Source of the DNA: Candidatus Pelagibacter communis | GTDB taxonomy: Bacteria; Pseudomonadota; Alphaproteobacteria; Pelagibacterales; Pelagibacteraceae | Direction: 5' to 3' | DNA length: 32,049 bases | Assembly (NCBI RefSeq): GCF_001179945.1 | Contig: NZ_CVSG01000064.1 | Coordinates: forward strand, 1-32,049 | Shown: one piece after another, positions 15,719 to 24,794 of the stretch | Numbering within the stretch: position 1 is the stretch's first letter | How the letters are laid out: every line of letters begins with the position of its first letter | Notes under the pieces: generated by a model | The model's database searches: none | The model's input: only the letters and a program-made list of their open reading frames with translations | Told to the model about the DNA's origin: nothing | Position numbers and translations under genes: made by a program

Positions 15719-16102
15719 TTATTTTTTAAGAGGTGTTAATTTTTTTCCGGCAATTGCGATAGCTTTACCTTTACGTGTTCTAGCATTACATTGAGTTCTT
15801 TGACCTCTTACAGGTAACTTTTTTTTATGTCTTGTTCCTCTATAACAAGCTAAATCCACTAATCTTTTTATATTAACTGATACCTCTCTTCTTAAATCAC
15901 CTTCAACTTTATGATTAGCATCAATAAACTCCCTTATTTTTAATACCTCATCTTCAGATAAATCATTAACTCGTTTCGAAACTGGTATATTCAATTTTTT
16001 ACATATTCTCTTCGAAGAATAGTATCCAATTCCATGTATGTAGGTAAGAGCTATACTGACAACTTTATTTTGTGGAATATTAATTCCTGCTATACGAGCC
16101 AT
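15719..16102 (-). CDS. rpsM: 30S ribosomal protein S13
   Basis: 127 residues. [34 protein letters not shown], the helix-turn-helix region, [20 protein letters not shown] and [16 protein letters not shown] define S13, the head protein that bridges to the large subunit (B1a/b). It follows adk after a 57-base gap holding a good promoter candidate, so rpsM-rpsK-rpoA-rplQ-rluC may also be transcribed independently of the upstream supercluster. Confidence 0.98.
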   Translation of the reverse strand: MARIAGINIPQNKVVSIALTYIHGIGYYSSKRICKKLNIPVSKRVNDLSEDEVLKIREFIDANHKVEGDLRREVSVNIKRLVDLACYRGTRHKKKLPVRGQRTQCNARTRKGKAIAIAGKKLTPLKK

Positions 16103-16129
16103 AATTATATGAATTTAGTTTAATGCGTA

Positions 16130-16157
16130 TTTATATTGTGTAATCATTTAAAGTCAA
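16130..16157 (-). promoter_or_regulatory. Candidate sigma70 promoter for rpsM-rpsK-rpoA-rplQ
   Basis: On the minus strand TTGACT (16157-16152, five of six) and TATAAA (16135-16130, five of six) are separated by 16 bases, just downstream of the adk stop. The start would be near 16123, giving a leader of about 20 bases before the rpsM ATG. It is the best promoter-like match I found in the window. Confidence 0.6.
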
Positions 16158-16159
16158 CC

Positions 16160-16732
16160 CTAGATGCCATCAATTAAGCCGCTAATTTCATCATTAATTT
16201 GAGATATACTGTTTTCTCCGTTAATAACCTTAAGTAATTTAGATTGTCTATAATAATCCAAAACAGGTGCAGATGATTGTTCATAGGTATTAAATCGTTT
16301 TATTGCAATCTCTTCATTATCATCAGCTCTTTTTTCTATGGATTTTCTTTCTAATATTCTTTTTTTTATTGTTTCTAAGCTAACATTCAATTTTAATACA
16401 ATATCAATTTTTTGTTTATATTTATTTAATAAAATATCCAAATTTTTTGCTTGAGTTAAAGTTCTTGGATATCCATCAAATATAATTCGGTTTTTATAAT
16501 TTTCATTTGAAATAAATTTTTCTATTAAATCACTTACTATTTTATCTGATACAAGTTCGCCAGCATTCATAATAGAAGAGATTTTGTTACCTAAATCTGT
16601 CCCATTTTTAATTTCATTTCGTAAAAGATCTCCAGTAGATAATTGGTGTATATTATATTTTTGAACTATAAACTTAGATTGTGTTCCTTTACCTGCACCT
16701 GGAGGGCCAAAAATAACAATGTTCATCTTCAT
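16160..16732 (-). CDS. adk: Adenylate kinase, short-LID type
   Basis: 190 residues. Interconverts ATP + AMP and 2 ADP. Walker A FGPPGAGKGTQ (8-18), QLSTGDLLRNEI (AMP site, about 34-45), IFDGYPRTLTQAKN and the LID start ERKSIEKRADDNEEI are visible. The LID is the short form without the zinc cysteines of the long type. The second Met (MNIVIFGPPG) at 16726 lines up with the usual family start; the first Met gives two extra residues. It lies 2 bases after secY, the standard alphaproteobacterial secY-adk-rpsM order. Confidence 0.96.
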   Translation of the reverse strand: MKMNIVIFGPPGAGKGTQSKFIVQKYNIHQLSTGDLLRNEIKNGTDLGNKISSIMNAGELVSDKIVSDLIEKFISNENYKNRIIFDGYPRTLTQAKNLDILLNKYKQKIDIVLKLNVSLETIKKRILERKSIEKRADDNEEIAIKRFNTYEQSSAPVLDYYRQSKLLKVINGENSISQINDEISGLIDGI

Positions 16733-16734
16733 TA

Positions 16735-18042
16735 TTATTTTCCAAATTTAGTTTTTTTAATTAAAGACTCGTATTGAGAACTCATTAATCTAGTCTGAAC
16801 CTGTGTAACTGTATCCATTGCCACTACAACAACAATTAAAATCGATGTGCCTCCTAAATAAAAAGGTATTGGGTATTTTGCAATTAGAAATTCTGGCATT
16901 AAACACACAAAAGTTAAATAAAGAGATCCAACAGTAGTCAATCTAATTAAAATCATTTCGATATACTCTGCTGTCCTCTCCCCTGGTCTAATCCCTGGAA
17001 TATATCCTCCATATTTTCTCAAATTTTCAGCTGTTTCTTTCGGATTAAAAACGATTGATGTATAAAAAAAAGAAAAGAAAATTATCCCGGAAGCATATAA
17101 CAACATGTAAAGAGGTTGACCTTGAGTAAACATTGATGAGATTTTAAGAAAAGTATCTGACTCTGTAAATCCAAAATTAGAAATTGTTATAGGTAATAAT
17201 AATAAAGCTGAGGCAAAAATTGCTGGTATAACCCCTGCCGTGTTTATCTTAAGAGGAAGATGAGAAGACTCGCCACCATACATTTTATTCCCTACTTGTC
17301 TTTTGGGATAATTAATTAAGATTTTTCTCATTGCTCTCTCAAAAAAAACAATAAATAAAACAGTTAAAATTACTAAAATAAAAATACCAACAATCATTAA
17401 TGCAGATAATGCGCCAGTACGTCCTAATTCAAAAGTTGAGGCTAGGGCTCTCGGAATTTCTGCAACAATCCCTGAGAAAATGATCAAAGAAATACCATTA
17501 CCTACTCCTCTAAGTGTAATTTGTTCACCTAACCACATTAAGAAAGTTGTTCCAGCAACCAGTGAAATAGTTGTAATAATCCTAAAATATAAACCAGGTT
17601 CAATTACTAAATTACCTGCATTTTCAAGGCCGACTGAAACGCCATAGCCTTGTAAACAAGCGATTAACACTGTTCCGTATCTAGTTATTTGTGTTATTTT
17701 CTTTCTTCCTATTTCACCTTGTTCTTTAAGATTTTTAAAATAATCTGAAACTCCTGTTAATAGTTGCACAATAATTGCTGAAGAAATATAAGGCATAATT
17801 CCTAAAGCAAAAATTGCCATTCTTGTAACTGCTCCTCCAGAAAACATATTAAACATCCCGAGCAGACCTTTTTGACTAGATGACATTATTTCCTTTAATG
17901 CCGAAGGGTCAATTCCAGCTAAAGGTACGTAGGTACCTAGTCTGTAAATAATTAGAATTAGAATGGTGAAAAGAATTCTATTTTTTAAGTCTTTTGCTTG
18001 AGAAAATGCACCTGCTGTATTTAGTGTTTCACTAGACATCAA
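16735..18042 (-). CDS. secY: Protein translocase subunit SecY
   Basis: 435 residues and about ten membrane segments; the central pore of the SecYEG translocon. N-terminal KNRILFTILILIIYRLGTYVP leads into helix 1; the plug region LGMFNMFSGGAVTRMAIFAL, the helix LGIMPYISSAIIVQLL, the cytoplasmic loop INYPKRQVGNKMYGG and the PGIRPGERTAEYI segment are characteristic. Two bases after rplO and two before adk. Confidence 0.98.
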   Translation of the reverse strand: MMSSETLNTAGAFSQAKDLKNRILFTILILIIYRLGTYVPLAGIDPSALKEIMSSSQKGLLGMFNMFSGGAVTRMAIFALGIMPYISSAIIVQLLTGVSDYFKNLKEQGEIGRKKITQITRYGTVLIACLQGYGVSVGLENAGNLVIEPGLYFRIITTISLVAGTTFLMWLGEQITLRGVGNGISLIIFSGIVAEIPRALASTFELGRTGALSALMIVGIFILVILTVLFIVFFERAMRKILINYPKRQVGNKMYGGESSHLPLKINTAGVIPAIFASALLLLPITISNFGFTESDTFLKISSMFTQGQPLYMLLYASGIIFFSFFYTSIVFNPKETAENLRKYGGYIPGIRPGERTAEYIEMILIRLTTVGSLYLTFVCLMPEFLIAKYPIPFYLGGTSILIVVVVAMDTVTQVQTRLMSSQYESLIKKTKFGK

Positions 18043-18044
18043 AA

Positions 18045-18497
18045 TTATTTTTTTATTATGCTTATTTTAGCACCTACTTTTTCTATTTTTTCTAAAGCTT
18101 GTTTTGATGCAAAATGAGCTGTAATAGTGATAGCATTTTTTAATTCTCCAGAGCCTAAGATTTTAAGCTTTTCAACTTTTTTGCCGACCAAATTTCTTTC
18201 TTTAAGAGTTTTTAAATCTAAATTATCTTTTAAATTATTTTTTGATTTACTAATCAAGCTCTGAATTTTGGATAAATTTAAAATTACTATATTTTTTTTT
18301 GTAAAATTTTTAAATCCTCTCTTAGGTAATCTTCTGTAAAGTGGCATTTGTCCTCCTTCGAAACTTTTTATTGCAACACCAGATCTAGATTTTTGACCTT
18401 TGTGACCTCTTGAAGAAGTTTTTCCTTTTCCAGATCCAATGCCTCTGCCAACTCTGATTTTTTTTTTGTTTATTTTTGATAAAGAATTTAAATTCAT
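18045..18497 (-). CDS. rplO: 50S ribosomal protein L15
   Basis: 150 residues. The glycine/arginine-rich N-terminus, RVGRGIGSGKGKTSSRGHKG and SGVAIKSFEGGQMPLYRRLP, and the C-terminal LGSGELKNAITITAHFASKQ identify L15, which reaches into the 23S core. Its ATG shares a base with the rpsE stop (TAATG). In most bacteria rpmD (L30) lies between rpsE and rplO; here no sequence exists for it. Confidence 0.97.
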   Translation of the reverse strand: MNLNSLSKINKKKIRVGRGIGSGKGKTSSRGHKGQKSRSGVAIKSFEGGQMPLYRRLPKRGFKNFTKKNIVILNLSKIQSLISKSKNNLKDNLDLKTLKERNLVGKKVEKLKILGSGELKNAITITAHFASKQALEKIEKVGAKISIIKK

Positions 18498-19015
18498 TAT
18501 TTAGCCTCTCTTTTAAGAACTATATCAGATATTTTTTTTCCTCTTATATTCGATAAGATTTTCGGTGAAATTTGTGATTTAAGTCCATTCAAACAAGCTT
18601 TAAGTACATTGTGAGGATTGGCGGACCCCAATGATTTAGCTACGACATCTTGTATTCCAATTACTTCACAAACAGATCTAATTGCTCCACCTGCGATTAT
18701 TCCAGTACCAGCAGGAGCTGCTCTAAGAAAAACTTTACCTGATCCATTTTTACCTTTTACATCATGATGCAAAGTTCTACCCTCTTTTAATGGGATCTTT
18801 ATTAAATTTCTTTTTGCCACTTCAGTTGCTTTTTTTATCGCATCAGGTACTTGTTTCGATTTACCTTGTCCAATTCCTATAGAACCTTTTTGATTGCCAA
18901 CAACAACGAGAGCAGCAAATCCAAACCTTCTGCCCCCTTTTACAACTTTTGTAATTCTGTTTATTGCTACCAATTTTTCTTTTATTTCATTTTCAATTTT
19001 TTTGTTTTCACTCAT
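18497..19015 (-). CDS. rpsE: 30S ribosomal protein S5
   Basis: 172 residues. S5 double-stranded RNA-binding domain with [17 protein letters not shown] and [20 protein letters not shown], then the C-terminal domain with [20 protein letters not shown] and [18 protein letters not shown]5 helps shape the decoding site and the mRNA entry channel. One base after rplR, and overlapping rplO directly by one base, so the usual downstream neighbour rpmD is missing. Confidence 0.98.
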   Translation of the reverse strand: MSENKKIENEIKEKLVAINRITKVVKGGRRFGFAALVVVGNQKGSIGIGQGKSKQVPDAIKKATEVAKRNLIKIPLKEGRTLHHDVKGKNGSGKVFLRAAPAGTGIIAGGAIRSVCEVIGIQDVVAKSLGSANPHNVLKACLNGLKSQISPKILSNIRGKKISDIVLKREAK

Positions 19016-19016
19016 A

Positions 19017-19370
19017 TTAAAATTTCAATCCATTTTTTCTTAAAGTTTCTGCAAATGTTTTTACTCTGCCATGATACTTATGTTGACCTCTATCAAAATA
19101 TACTTGGCTTATATTTTTTTCTTTAGCTCTTTTTGCTAAAATCTCTCCAATAAAACTAGATTTTTCAATTTTTTTCATTTTTTTATTTTTAATCTCTTTT
19201 TCAATAGATGATGCAGAAACTAGAGTTTTATTCTGCCTATCATCAATTATTTGTGCTGATAAGTTATTTAATGATTTTGTGATAGATATTCTATATCTTT
19301 CATTTCTAACGGATTTTAGTTTTTTTCTATTTCTTAGTTTTCTTTTAAGTTTGCTTGAGACTTTTTTCAT
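19017..19370 (-). CDS. rplR: 50S ribosomal protein L18
   Basis: 117 residues. The basic N-terminus [34 protein letters not shown], and [20 protein letters not shown] near the end match L18, a 5S rRNA-binding protein of the central protuberance. ATG overlaps the rplF stop (TAATG); preceded in the stop region of rplF by an AAGGAA purine stretch that can serve as ribosome binding site. Confidence 0.96.
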   Translation of the reverse strand: MKKVSSKLKRKLRNRKKLKSVRNERYRISITKSLNNLSAQIIDDRQNKTLVSASSIEKEIKNKKMKKIEKSSFIGEILAKRAKEKNISQVYFDRGQHKYHGRVKTFAETLRKNGLKF

Positions 19371-19912
19371 TATTTCTTCTTTCCTTCTTTTCTAAGAACA
19401 AATTGTCCCCTCTCTTTAATACCTTTTGCTTTATAAGGTTCTACAGGTTTAAGGCTTTTAATATCTGCAGCAATTTTTGAAACAAGTTCTTTATCAACAC
19501 CGCTTATCTTAATTATTGTTTGTTTTTCAACTGCAATTTTTATTTCTTTGGGTATTTTAAAATTTATATCATGACTAAAGCCAAGTTGAAGATTTAATGT
19601 TTCGCCTTTCAAATTAGCTCTAAAACCAACACCAGATAATTCTAGAATTTTTTCGTGTCCTTTTGATACACCTAAAATCGCGTTATTTATAATACTCCTG
19701 TAAGTGCCCCATAAAATAGAGATCTTTTTATCGATTTTTTTATCTATAGGTGTTATTTGAAATTCACTTTGATTGATTTTCGAGGAAAAAATTTTGTCGT
19801 TTATTGTTAATTTTGTTGTTCCTTTTGGACCTGTGATAGTTAAATCAGAGCCCTCAATTTTTATAGAGGAGTCTTTTGGTACAATAATATTTTTTTTTCC
19901 TATCTTAGACAT
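19370..19912 (-). CDS. rplF: 50S ribosomal protein L6
   Basis: 180 residues, two repeated alpha/beta domains: [20 protein letters not shown] with [11 protein letters not shown], and in the second [20 protein letters not shown] followed by LGFSHDI and [21 protein letters not shown]6 sits near the sarcin-ricin loop and the factor-binding site. One-base overlaps (TAATG) with rpsH upstream and rplR downstream. Confidence 0.98.
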   Translation of the reverse strand: MSKIGKKNIIVPKDSSIKIEGSDLTITGPKGTTKLTINDKIFSSKINQSEFQITPIDKKIDKKISILWGTYRSIINNAILGVSKGHEKILELSGVGFRANLKGETLNLQLGFSHDINFKIPKEIKIAVEKQTIIKISGVDKELVSKIAADIKSLKPVEPYKAKGIKERGQFVLRKEGKKK

Positions 19913-20310
19913 TAAAACACCCTACAAATTATTTCCCCACCAAGATTATTTTTTCTAGCATCTGAGTCACTCATTACCCCTTTCGGCGTGGATAGTATTG
20001 CTAAACCAAGTCCATTCATTACTCTAGGTATACTTGTGGCTCTTGAATAAACTCTACGCCCAGGTTTTGATACTCTTTTAATTTCTTTAATTACTGGATC
20101 ACCCTCATAGTATTTTAATGAAATTTTGAGACTTACTTTATTTTTCTCTGACTTATCTATAAAGAAATCCTTAATGTAACCCTCGTTTTTTAAAATTGTT
20201 AAAATATTTTTTCTAAATTTTGAAGAAGGTATTTCTATTGAGCTCAATGATCTCATCTGTCCATTCCTAATTCTTGAAAACATATCTCCTATTGGATCTG
20301 TAAATGTCAT
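19912..20310 (-). CDS. rpsH: 30S ribosomal protein S8
   Basis: 132 residues. DPIGDMFSRIRNGQMRS at the N-terminus, SKPGRRVYSRATSIPRVMNG and GLAILSTPKGVMSDSDARKN followed by LGGEIICRVF are diagnostic. S8 nucleates the 16S central domain and in E. coli is the spc-operon translational repressor acting at the L5 start; I did not find a matching hairpin at rplE here. An AGGAG lies 4 bases before the ATG, overlapping the end of rpsN. Confidence 0.98.
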   Translation of the reverse strand: MTFTDPIGDMFSRIRNGQMRSLSSIEIPSSKFRKNILTILKNEGYIKDFFIDKSEKNKVSLKISLKYYEGDPVIKEIKRVSKPGRRVYSRATSIPRVMNGLGLAILSTPKGVMSDSDARKNNLGGEIICRVF

Positions 20311-20317
20311 ATTTCTC

Positions 20318-20623
20318 CTACCAACTTGATTTTGTAATACCTGGAATTTTACCTGAAGATGCCATATCTCTCAGTGCTATTCTTGATATTTTTAATTTTC
20401 TATAAACTCCGTGAGGTCTACCTGAAATCTCACACCTATTTCTAATTCTAATCTTCGAAGAATTTTTGGGTAATTTATTTAACTTAAGTTGAGCTTCAAA
20501 TCTCTCAGATAATTCTAATTTTTTATTATTTATAATTTTTTTTAACTCAGCTCTTTTTTTTGCAAACCTCTTAACAAGTTTCATTCTTTTTAAGTTTTTT
20601 TCTACTGCACTCTTTTTTGCCAT
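20318..20623 (-). CDS. rpsN: 30S ribosomal protein S14, zinc-free form
   Basis: 101 residues, the long type without CxxC zinc pairs (only one cysteine, in [12 protein letters not shown]). [20 protein letters not shown], then [20 protein letters not shown] at the C-terminus. Assembles late in the 30S head. GAGGT stands 4 bases before the ATG. Gaps of 7 bases on each side to rplE and rpsH. Confidence 0.97.
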   Translation of the reverse strand: MAKKSAVEKNLKRMKLVKRFAKKRAELKKIINNKKLELSERFEAQLKLNKLPKNSSKIRIRNRCEISGRPHGVYRKLKISRIALRDMASSGKIPGITKSSW

Positions 20624-20630
20624 ATATACC

Positions 20631-21182
20631 TCAGTTTTGTTTTTGAATAATTGGAAAATTTAACTCTTTAAGTAGTTCTATAGTTCCTTCTCTGCTTTTG
20701 CTTATAGTTACTAATGTAATGTCAATACCTCTAATCTTGTCCACCTTGTCAAAATTTACTTCAGGAAAAATGATATGTTCTTTTATTCCAAAAGAGTAAT
20801 TAAAAGAGTCGTCAACACCTTTAGAAGACAATCCTCTAAAGTCTTTAATTCGTGGTAAAGCAATATTTACCAATCTATCGATGAACTCATACATTTTGTA
20901 TGATCTTAAAGTGACTTTTATACCTGCGTTTGATCCTTTTCTTGTCTTAAAATTAGAAATTGATTTTTTAAATTTAGTTATTACTGGCTTTTGTCCAGAG
21001 ATCAAGGACATATCATCTGCGCAAGCCTTAAGTCTTTTTCCATCCGAAGCCTCTTCACCTAGACCCATATTTAATACAATTTTTTTAATCCTTGGTACTT
21101 CATGCTTATTTTTTAAAGAAAGTTTATGCATTAGTTTAGCAACTATTTCCTTTTCATAAGAAATTTTTAATCTTGGTATCAT
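20631..21182 (-). CDS. rplE: 50S ribosomal protein L5
   Basis: 183 residues. [79 protein letters not shown] and [19 protein letters not shown] are the standard L5 blocks. It anchors 5S rRNA and forms a bridge to S13. ATGA overlap with rplX. The rightward frame at 20881-21159 is a shadow. Confidence 0.98.
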   Translation of the reverse strand: MIPRLKISYEKEIVAKLMHKLSLKNKHEVPRIKKIVLNMGLGEEASDGKRLKACADDMSLISGQKPVITKFKKSISNFKTRKGSNAGIKVTLRSYKMYEFIDRLVNIALPRIKDFRGLSSKGVDDSFNYSFGIKEHIIFPEVNFDKVDKIRGIDITLVTISKSREGTIELLKELNFPIIQKQN

Positions 21183-21430
21183 TTATTTCCGGCCGCTTTC
21201 TTTTCTTTTTTTTTTAAGTCGATGTTTTTAATATTTGAAAGGTGAATAAAATTTTCTTTTGAAATAATTCCACCTTTGTTTTCTTTTGTTGGTTTTAAAT
21301 GTTTTTTTATCATGTTTATAGACTTAACTTTTACTTTTTTTTGTTTTTTATTTATTTCTAATATTTCTCCAGTTTTTCCTTTATCTTTACCTGTAATAAT
21401 TTTGACTTGTGTTCCTTTTTTTATAATCAT
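21179..21430 (-). CDS. rplX: 50S ribosomal protein L24
   Basis: 83 residues, shorter than the 104 of E. coli. The KOW motif KKGTQVKIITGKDKGKTGEI is intact, followed by basic VKSINMIKKHLKPTKENKGG. L24 is an assembly initiator near the tunnel exit; truncated C-termini are seen in reduced genomes. It begins on the base after the rplN stop, with a strong GGAGGT Shine-Dalgarno provided by the last rplN codons. Confidence 0.95.
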   Translation of the reverse strand: MIIKKGTQVKIITGKDKGKTGEILEINKKQKKVKVKSINMIKKHLKPTKENKGGIISKENFIHLSNIKNIDLKKKEKKAAGNK

Positions 21431-21799
21431 TTATAAGACCTCCGGAGCTAATGAAATTATTTTAGTGTGTCCTCTTGTTCTAAGCTCTCTTGTAACTGGA
21501 CCAAAAATTCTTGTTCCAATTGGCTCACCTTTATCGTCAGTTAGTACTACTGCATTTGTATCAAATTGAACTTTAGAACCATCATTTCTATAGATTTCTT
21601 TTTTTGTTCGAACAACAACTGCTTTATGAACAGATCCTTTTTTGACTTTCCCTTTTGGAATAGCGTCTTTAACACTTATAACTATTAAATCCCCAACAGC
21701 AGCATATCTTCTCTTTGAGCCTCCTAATACTTTTATACACTCAACTCTTTTAGCTCCTGTATTGTCTGCAACAGTTAATTCTGTTTGTATTTGTATCAT
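21431..21799 (-). CDS. rplN: 50S ribosomal protein L14
   Basis: 122 residues from the ATG at 21799. The open frame extends six codons further (to 21817, MAGNGQ), but [20 protein letters not shown] is the family N-terminus, 122 is the family length, and the chosen ATG forms an ATGA overlap with the rpsQ stop. [20 protein letters not shown] and [13 protein letters not shown] are typical. L14 lies at the intersubunit face next to L19. Confidence 0.95.
   Translation of the reverse strand: MIQIQTELTVADNTGAKRVECIKVLGGSKRRYAAVGDLIVISVKDAIPKGKVKKGSVHKAVVVRTKKEIYRNDGSKVQFDTNAVVLTDDKGEPIGTRIFGPVTRELRTRGHTKIISLAPEVL
21438..21443 (-). promoter_or_regulatory. Shine-Dalgarno of rplX inside rplN
   Basis: GGAGGT on the minus strand, 7 bases before the rplX ATG and within the Pro-Glu-Val codons near the end of rplN. 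A near-perfect anti-16S match, unusual among the weak sites of this window. Confidence 0.7.
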
Positions 21800-22026
21800 T
21801 TGTCCATTACCTGCCAAGTTTTCTTTTTTGAATAAGGTTTGCTCTCAATAATAAATACTTCTTCACCCTCCTTAAACTTATTTTTTTCATCGTGAGCATG
21901 GTACTTTTTTGATCTTTTAATTATCTTTTCATAAAAAGGGTGTTTAAATTTTCTTGTTACCTCAACAACAATTGTCTTATCGCTTTTTGCACTTTTAACT
22001 ATTCCTTTTAATATTTTTTTTGTCAT
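21796..22026 (-). CDS. rpsQ: 30S ribosomal protein S17
   Basis: 76 residues, OB fold: [40 protein letters not shown] and [20 protein letters not shown] match S17, a primary 16S-binding protein. Joined by ATGA overlaps both to rpmC upstream and to rplN downstream. Confidence 0.96.
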   Translation of the reverse strand: MTKKILKGIVKSAKSDKTIVVEVTRKFKHPFYEKIIKRSKKYHAHDEKNKFKEGEEVFIIESKPYSKKKTWQVMDK

Positions 22027-22211
22027 TTTGTATTTTTTATTGTTGTATATAATCTAGCAATACTTTTTTTTATTTCTGCGTATTGAGCATGATTATTTAT
22101 TTGATTATTAATTTTCTTAAACCTAATATTAAATAAATCTTTTTTCAAAGTTAGAATTTTTTTCTCTGCTTGGTCTTTAGTTAACTTTTTATCTTCTTTT
22201 TTCTTTACCAT
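22023..22211 (-). CDS. rpmC: 50S ribosomal protein L29
   Basis: 62 residues, two helices with [20 protein letters not shown] and an [10 protein letters not shown] ending. The sequence is divergent, but position between rplP and rpsQ, size and helical pattern fit L29, which sits by the exit tunnel and docks trigger factor and SRP. ATGA overlap with rpsQ. Confidence 0.9.
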   Translation of the reverse strand: MVKKKEDKKLTKDQAEKKILTLKKDLFNIRFKKINNQINNHAQYAEIKKSIARLYTTIKNTK

Positions 22212-22213
22212 AG

Positions 22214-22618
22214 TTATCTTTTTATAAATTTTGTTTTAATTGGAAGTTTAGCTGAAGCCTTATATAAAGCTTCTCGTGCTACATCTTCACTTACACCATC
22301 AATCTCAAAAATTATTCTCCCTGGTTTTACTCTACATGCATAGTATTCAGGTGATCCTTTTCCTTTACCCATTCTGACCTCAGTAGGTTTTTTGGAAACT
22401 GGGATATTAGGAAAAATTCTTGTCCAAACTTTACCTGTTCTTTTCATATATCTAGTTAGAGCAACTCTAGCTGCCTCGATTTGTTTTCCTATTATTCTCT
22501 CTGGCTCAATTGCCTTTAAGCCAAACTGACCATAATTTAATACTACAGCTCGCGCAGCTTTACCGTGAATTCTGCCTTTAAAAGCTTTTCTAAATTTGGT
22601 TCTTACTGGTTGTAGCAT
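22214..22618 (-). CDS. rplP: 50S ribosomal protein L16
   Basis: 134 residues. [19 protein letters not shown] start, [60 protein letters not shown] and [20 protein letters not shown] are standard. L16 contacts tRNA in the A site. The start lies 29 bases inside the end of rpsC, a longer overlap than elsewhere in the cluster; the N-terminal match to E. coli L16 supports this start. Confidence 0.97.
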   Translation of the reverse strand: MLQPVRTKFRKAFKGRIHGKAARAVVLNYGQFGLKAIEPERIIGKQIEAARVALTRYMKRTGKVWTRIFPNIPVSKKPTEVRMGKGKGSPEYYACRVKPGRIIFEIDGVSEDVAREALYKASAKLPIKTKFIKR

Positions 22619-23282
22619 TTTTTACCCTTTCCTTTTTTTCTTTTTCTACATCTTTGGCCATTAATTCACCTTTATAAATCCAAACTTTAACACCAATTAT
22701 TCCGTAAGTTGTTAAAGCTTCTGCAAATCCATAATCTATATCTGCTCTCAGAGTATGAGAAGGTATGCTTCCTTCTCTTAACCATTCTGTCCTTGCGATT
22801 TCGTTCCCGGCTAACCTTCCGCTTAACATTACTTTAATACCTTTAGCATTTAATCTCATAGCGGATTGCATTGCTCTTTTCATTGCTCTTCTATATGCCA
22901 CTCTCTTAACAAGCTGTTGAGCAATATTTTCTGCAACTAAATTAGAGTTTAACTCCGGTTTTTTAATTTCTTTTATATTTACGTTTACATCGCCATTTGT
23001 AATTTTCATTATATTTTTTTTAATTTTTTCAATATCAGCGCCTTTTTTTCCGATAACAAATCCTGGCCTTGAGGTGTGGATTGATACTATGCACTGCTTA
23101 GATGATCTTTCGATAATTATTTCTGATACTCCTGAATTTACAATATTTTTTTTTATATATTTTCTTATTCTAAAATCCTCAATTAGATATTTTCCAAAAT
23201 CTTTTTTCTTTGCAAACCAAGTAGAATCCCAGCCTCTGTTTATTCCTAACCTGAATCCAATCGGATTTATTTTTTGTCCCAT
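22590..23282 (-). CDS. rpsC: 30S ribosomal protein S3
   Basis: 230 residues. [20 protein letters not shown], the KH domain with [20 protein letters not shown], and the C-terminal half with [40 protein letters not shown] and [20 protein letters not shown] identify S3, at the mRNA entry helicase centre. The charged tail (after residue about 207) is partly encoded within the rplP overlap. TAATG junction with rplV. Confidence 0.98.
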   Translation of the reverse strand: MGQKINPIGFRLGINRGWDSTWFAKKKDFGKYLIEDFRIRKYIKKNIVNSGVSEIIIERSSKQCIVSIHTSRPGFVIGKKGADIEKIKKNIMKITNGDVNVNIKEIKKPELNSNLVAENIAQQLVKRVAYRRAMKRAMQSAMRLNAKGIKVMLSGRLAGNEIARTEWLREGSIPSHTLRADIDYGFAEALTTYGIIGVKVWIYKGELMAKDVEKEKKERVKNATTSKNQI

Positions 23283-23650
23283 TATTTACTCACTTTCTTT
23301 TCTTTTTTTTCCTCTAGAACAATAGTAATTCTGCTAAAAGGTTTTTTAATAGGACTAGCTCTTCCTTTAGCTCTTGGTCTGTACCTTTTCATTACTAAAG
23401 ATTTTCCTACAAATGCCTCTTTTACAAATAAGTTATCTATATCAAACTGGTAATTATTCTCTGCGTTTGCAATTGCTGATTTTACTGTTTTGCTTACATC
23501 ATGAGCAATTTTTTTTCGTGCGAATTCTAAATCTCTGAGAGCTACATCTGCTTTTTTACCTTTAATAAAATTACAAACCAAAGCAAGTTTTCTCGGGCTA
23601 GTTCTTACGTTTTTATTTATAGCTTTTACTAAAGTGTTGTCTTTACTCAT
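23282..23650 (-). CDS. rplV: 50S ribosomal protein L22
   Basis: 122 residues. [40 protein letters not shown] and the loop [20 protein letters not shown] that lines the exit tunnel are present. One-base TAATG overlaps with rpsS upstream and rpsC downstream. Confidence 0.97.
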   Translation of the reverse strand: MSKDNTLVKAINKNVRTSPRKLALVCNFIKGKKADVALRDLEFARKKIAHDVSKTVKSAIANAENNYQFDIDNLFVKEAFVGKSLVMKRYRPRAKGRASPIKKPFSRITIVLEEKKEKKVSK

Positions 23651-23958
23651 TATTTTTTATCTCCTTCTGCAGGTTTTTCTGCTGCAGCTGCCTTTTTGTC
23701 AGCCGGTGTATGACCTTTAAAAGATCTTGTTGGAGCAAATTCACCCAATTTATGGCCGACCATTTCCTCAGATATAGTTATTGGTATAAAAGTTTTTCCA
23801 TTATGTATCATGAAACTATGACCTACAAAATCTGGAATAATAGTAGAGTTTCTTGACCATGTTTTTATGGGTTTTTTACTTGTCGCTCCCTTTAATTTGT
23901 CTATTTTTTTTAATAAACTTGGGTGCACAAAAGGTCCTTTCCAGATTGATCTTGTCAT
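23650..23958 (-). CDS. rpsS: 30S ribosomal protein S19
   Basis: 102 residues. [60 protein letters not shown] and [11 protein letters not shown] are invariant family blocks. The C-terminus carries an Ala/Lys-rich tail (from about residue 87) absent from the shortest homologues. Head protein next to S13. One-base TAATG overlaps on both sides. Confidence 0.97.
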   Translation of the reverse strand: MTRSIWKGPFVHPSLLKKIDKLKGATSKKPIKTWSRNSTIIPDFVGHSFMIHNGKTFIPITISEEMVGHKLGEFAPTRSFKGHTPADKKAAAAEKPAEGDKK

Positions 23959-24791
23959 TACTTATTTCTCTTCCTTCTTCTTGTGATTATAAATTTGTCA
24001 CTCCGTTTTGGTTTTCTTGTTTTTAAGCCTTTAGCTGATTGACCCCAAGGTGAAACAGGACTTCTTCCCCCTGAAGTTTTTCCTTCTCCACCACCATGCG
24101 GGTGATCTACAGGATTCATTGCAACACCTCTTGTTTGAGGTCTTTTTCCTCTCCACCTGTTCCTTCCCGCCTTTCCTATTTTAATATTTTTTTGATCGGG
24201 ATTAGACACTGTTCCAATTGTAGCTATACATGCGCTGCTAACTTTTCTAGTTTCTCCAGAAGCTAGTTTTAATATGGCATAATCACCGTCATAACCAGAA
24301 AGTGTCACCGAGGAACCTGCTGATCTTGCTAATTTTGCACCATTGCCAGGAATTAATTCAACATTATGTATTAGTGTTCCGGGTGGAATATCTTTTAATT
24401 CTAAAGAGTTGCCAATTTTTATTTCAACATTTTTACCTGACTCGATGACATCACCTTTTTTTAAACCTTGAGGACAAATAATGTATGCTTTTTCTTTATC
24501 TTGATAAGTTATCAATGCTATATATGCAGTTCTGTTAGGATCATACTCTATACGCTCGACTGTTCCTGGTATATTTTTCTTTTTTCTATAAAAATCTATA
24601 ATTCTATATTTGTGTTTTGAGCCACCACCTATATGTCTAGAAGTTATCCTTCCAAAGTTATTTCTGCCACCTGTAAAGTTTTGACCTTTGGTTAAAGGCT
24701 TGTATGGTGCACCTTTCCACAAAGCACTCTTGTCTATTACAACTGTACCCCTGGTTGATTTTGTGTAAGGTTTGAATGTTTTTAAAGTCAT
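23958..24791 (-). CDS. rplB: 50S ribosomal protein L2
   Basis: 277 residues. [60 protein letters not shown] and the C-terminal [20 protein letters not shown], with the histidine implicated in peptidyl transferase centre assembly, mark L2. Ends TRRRKRNK. Three bases after rplW. Confidence 0.98.
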   Translation of the reverse strand: MTLKTFKPYTKSTRGTVVIDKSALWKGAPYKPLTKGQNFTGGRNNFGRITSRHIGGGSKHKYRIIDFYRKKKNIPGTVERIEYDPNRTAYIALITYQDKEKAYIICPQGLKKGDVIESGKNVEIKIGNSLELKDIPPGTLIHNVELIPGNGAKLARSAGSSVTLSGYDGDYAILKLASGETRKVSSACIATIGTVSNPDQKNIKIGKAGRNRWRGKRPQTRGVAMNPVDHPHGGGEGKTSGGRSPVSPWGQSAKGLKTRKPKRSDKFIITRRRKRNK

Positions 24792-24794
24792 AAA

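Noticed and set aside
20600-20660. S8-binding autoregulatory hairpin at the L5 start
   Set aside because: I could not find the expected bulged helix around the spc genes near rplE by eye; not reported as a feature.
20881-21569. Rightward frames over rplE, rplX and rplN
   Set aside because: Phe/Leu/Ser-rich antisense shadows of lysine-rich ribosomal genes.
21800-21817. Six-residue extension of L14
   Set aside because: It overlaps rpsQ by 22 bases and exceeds the family length; the ATG at 21799 gives the ATGA junction and the canonical start.
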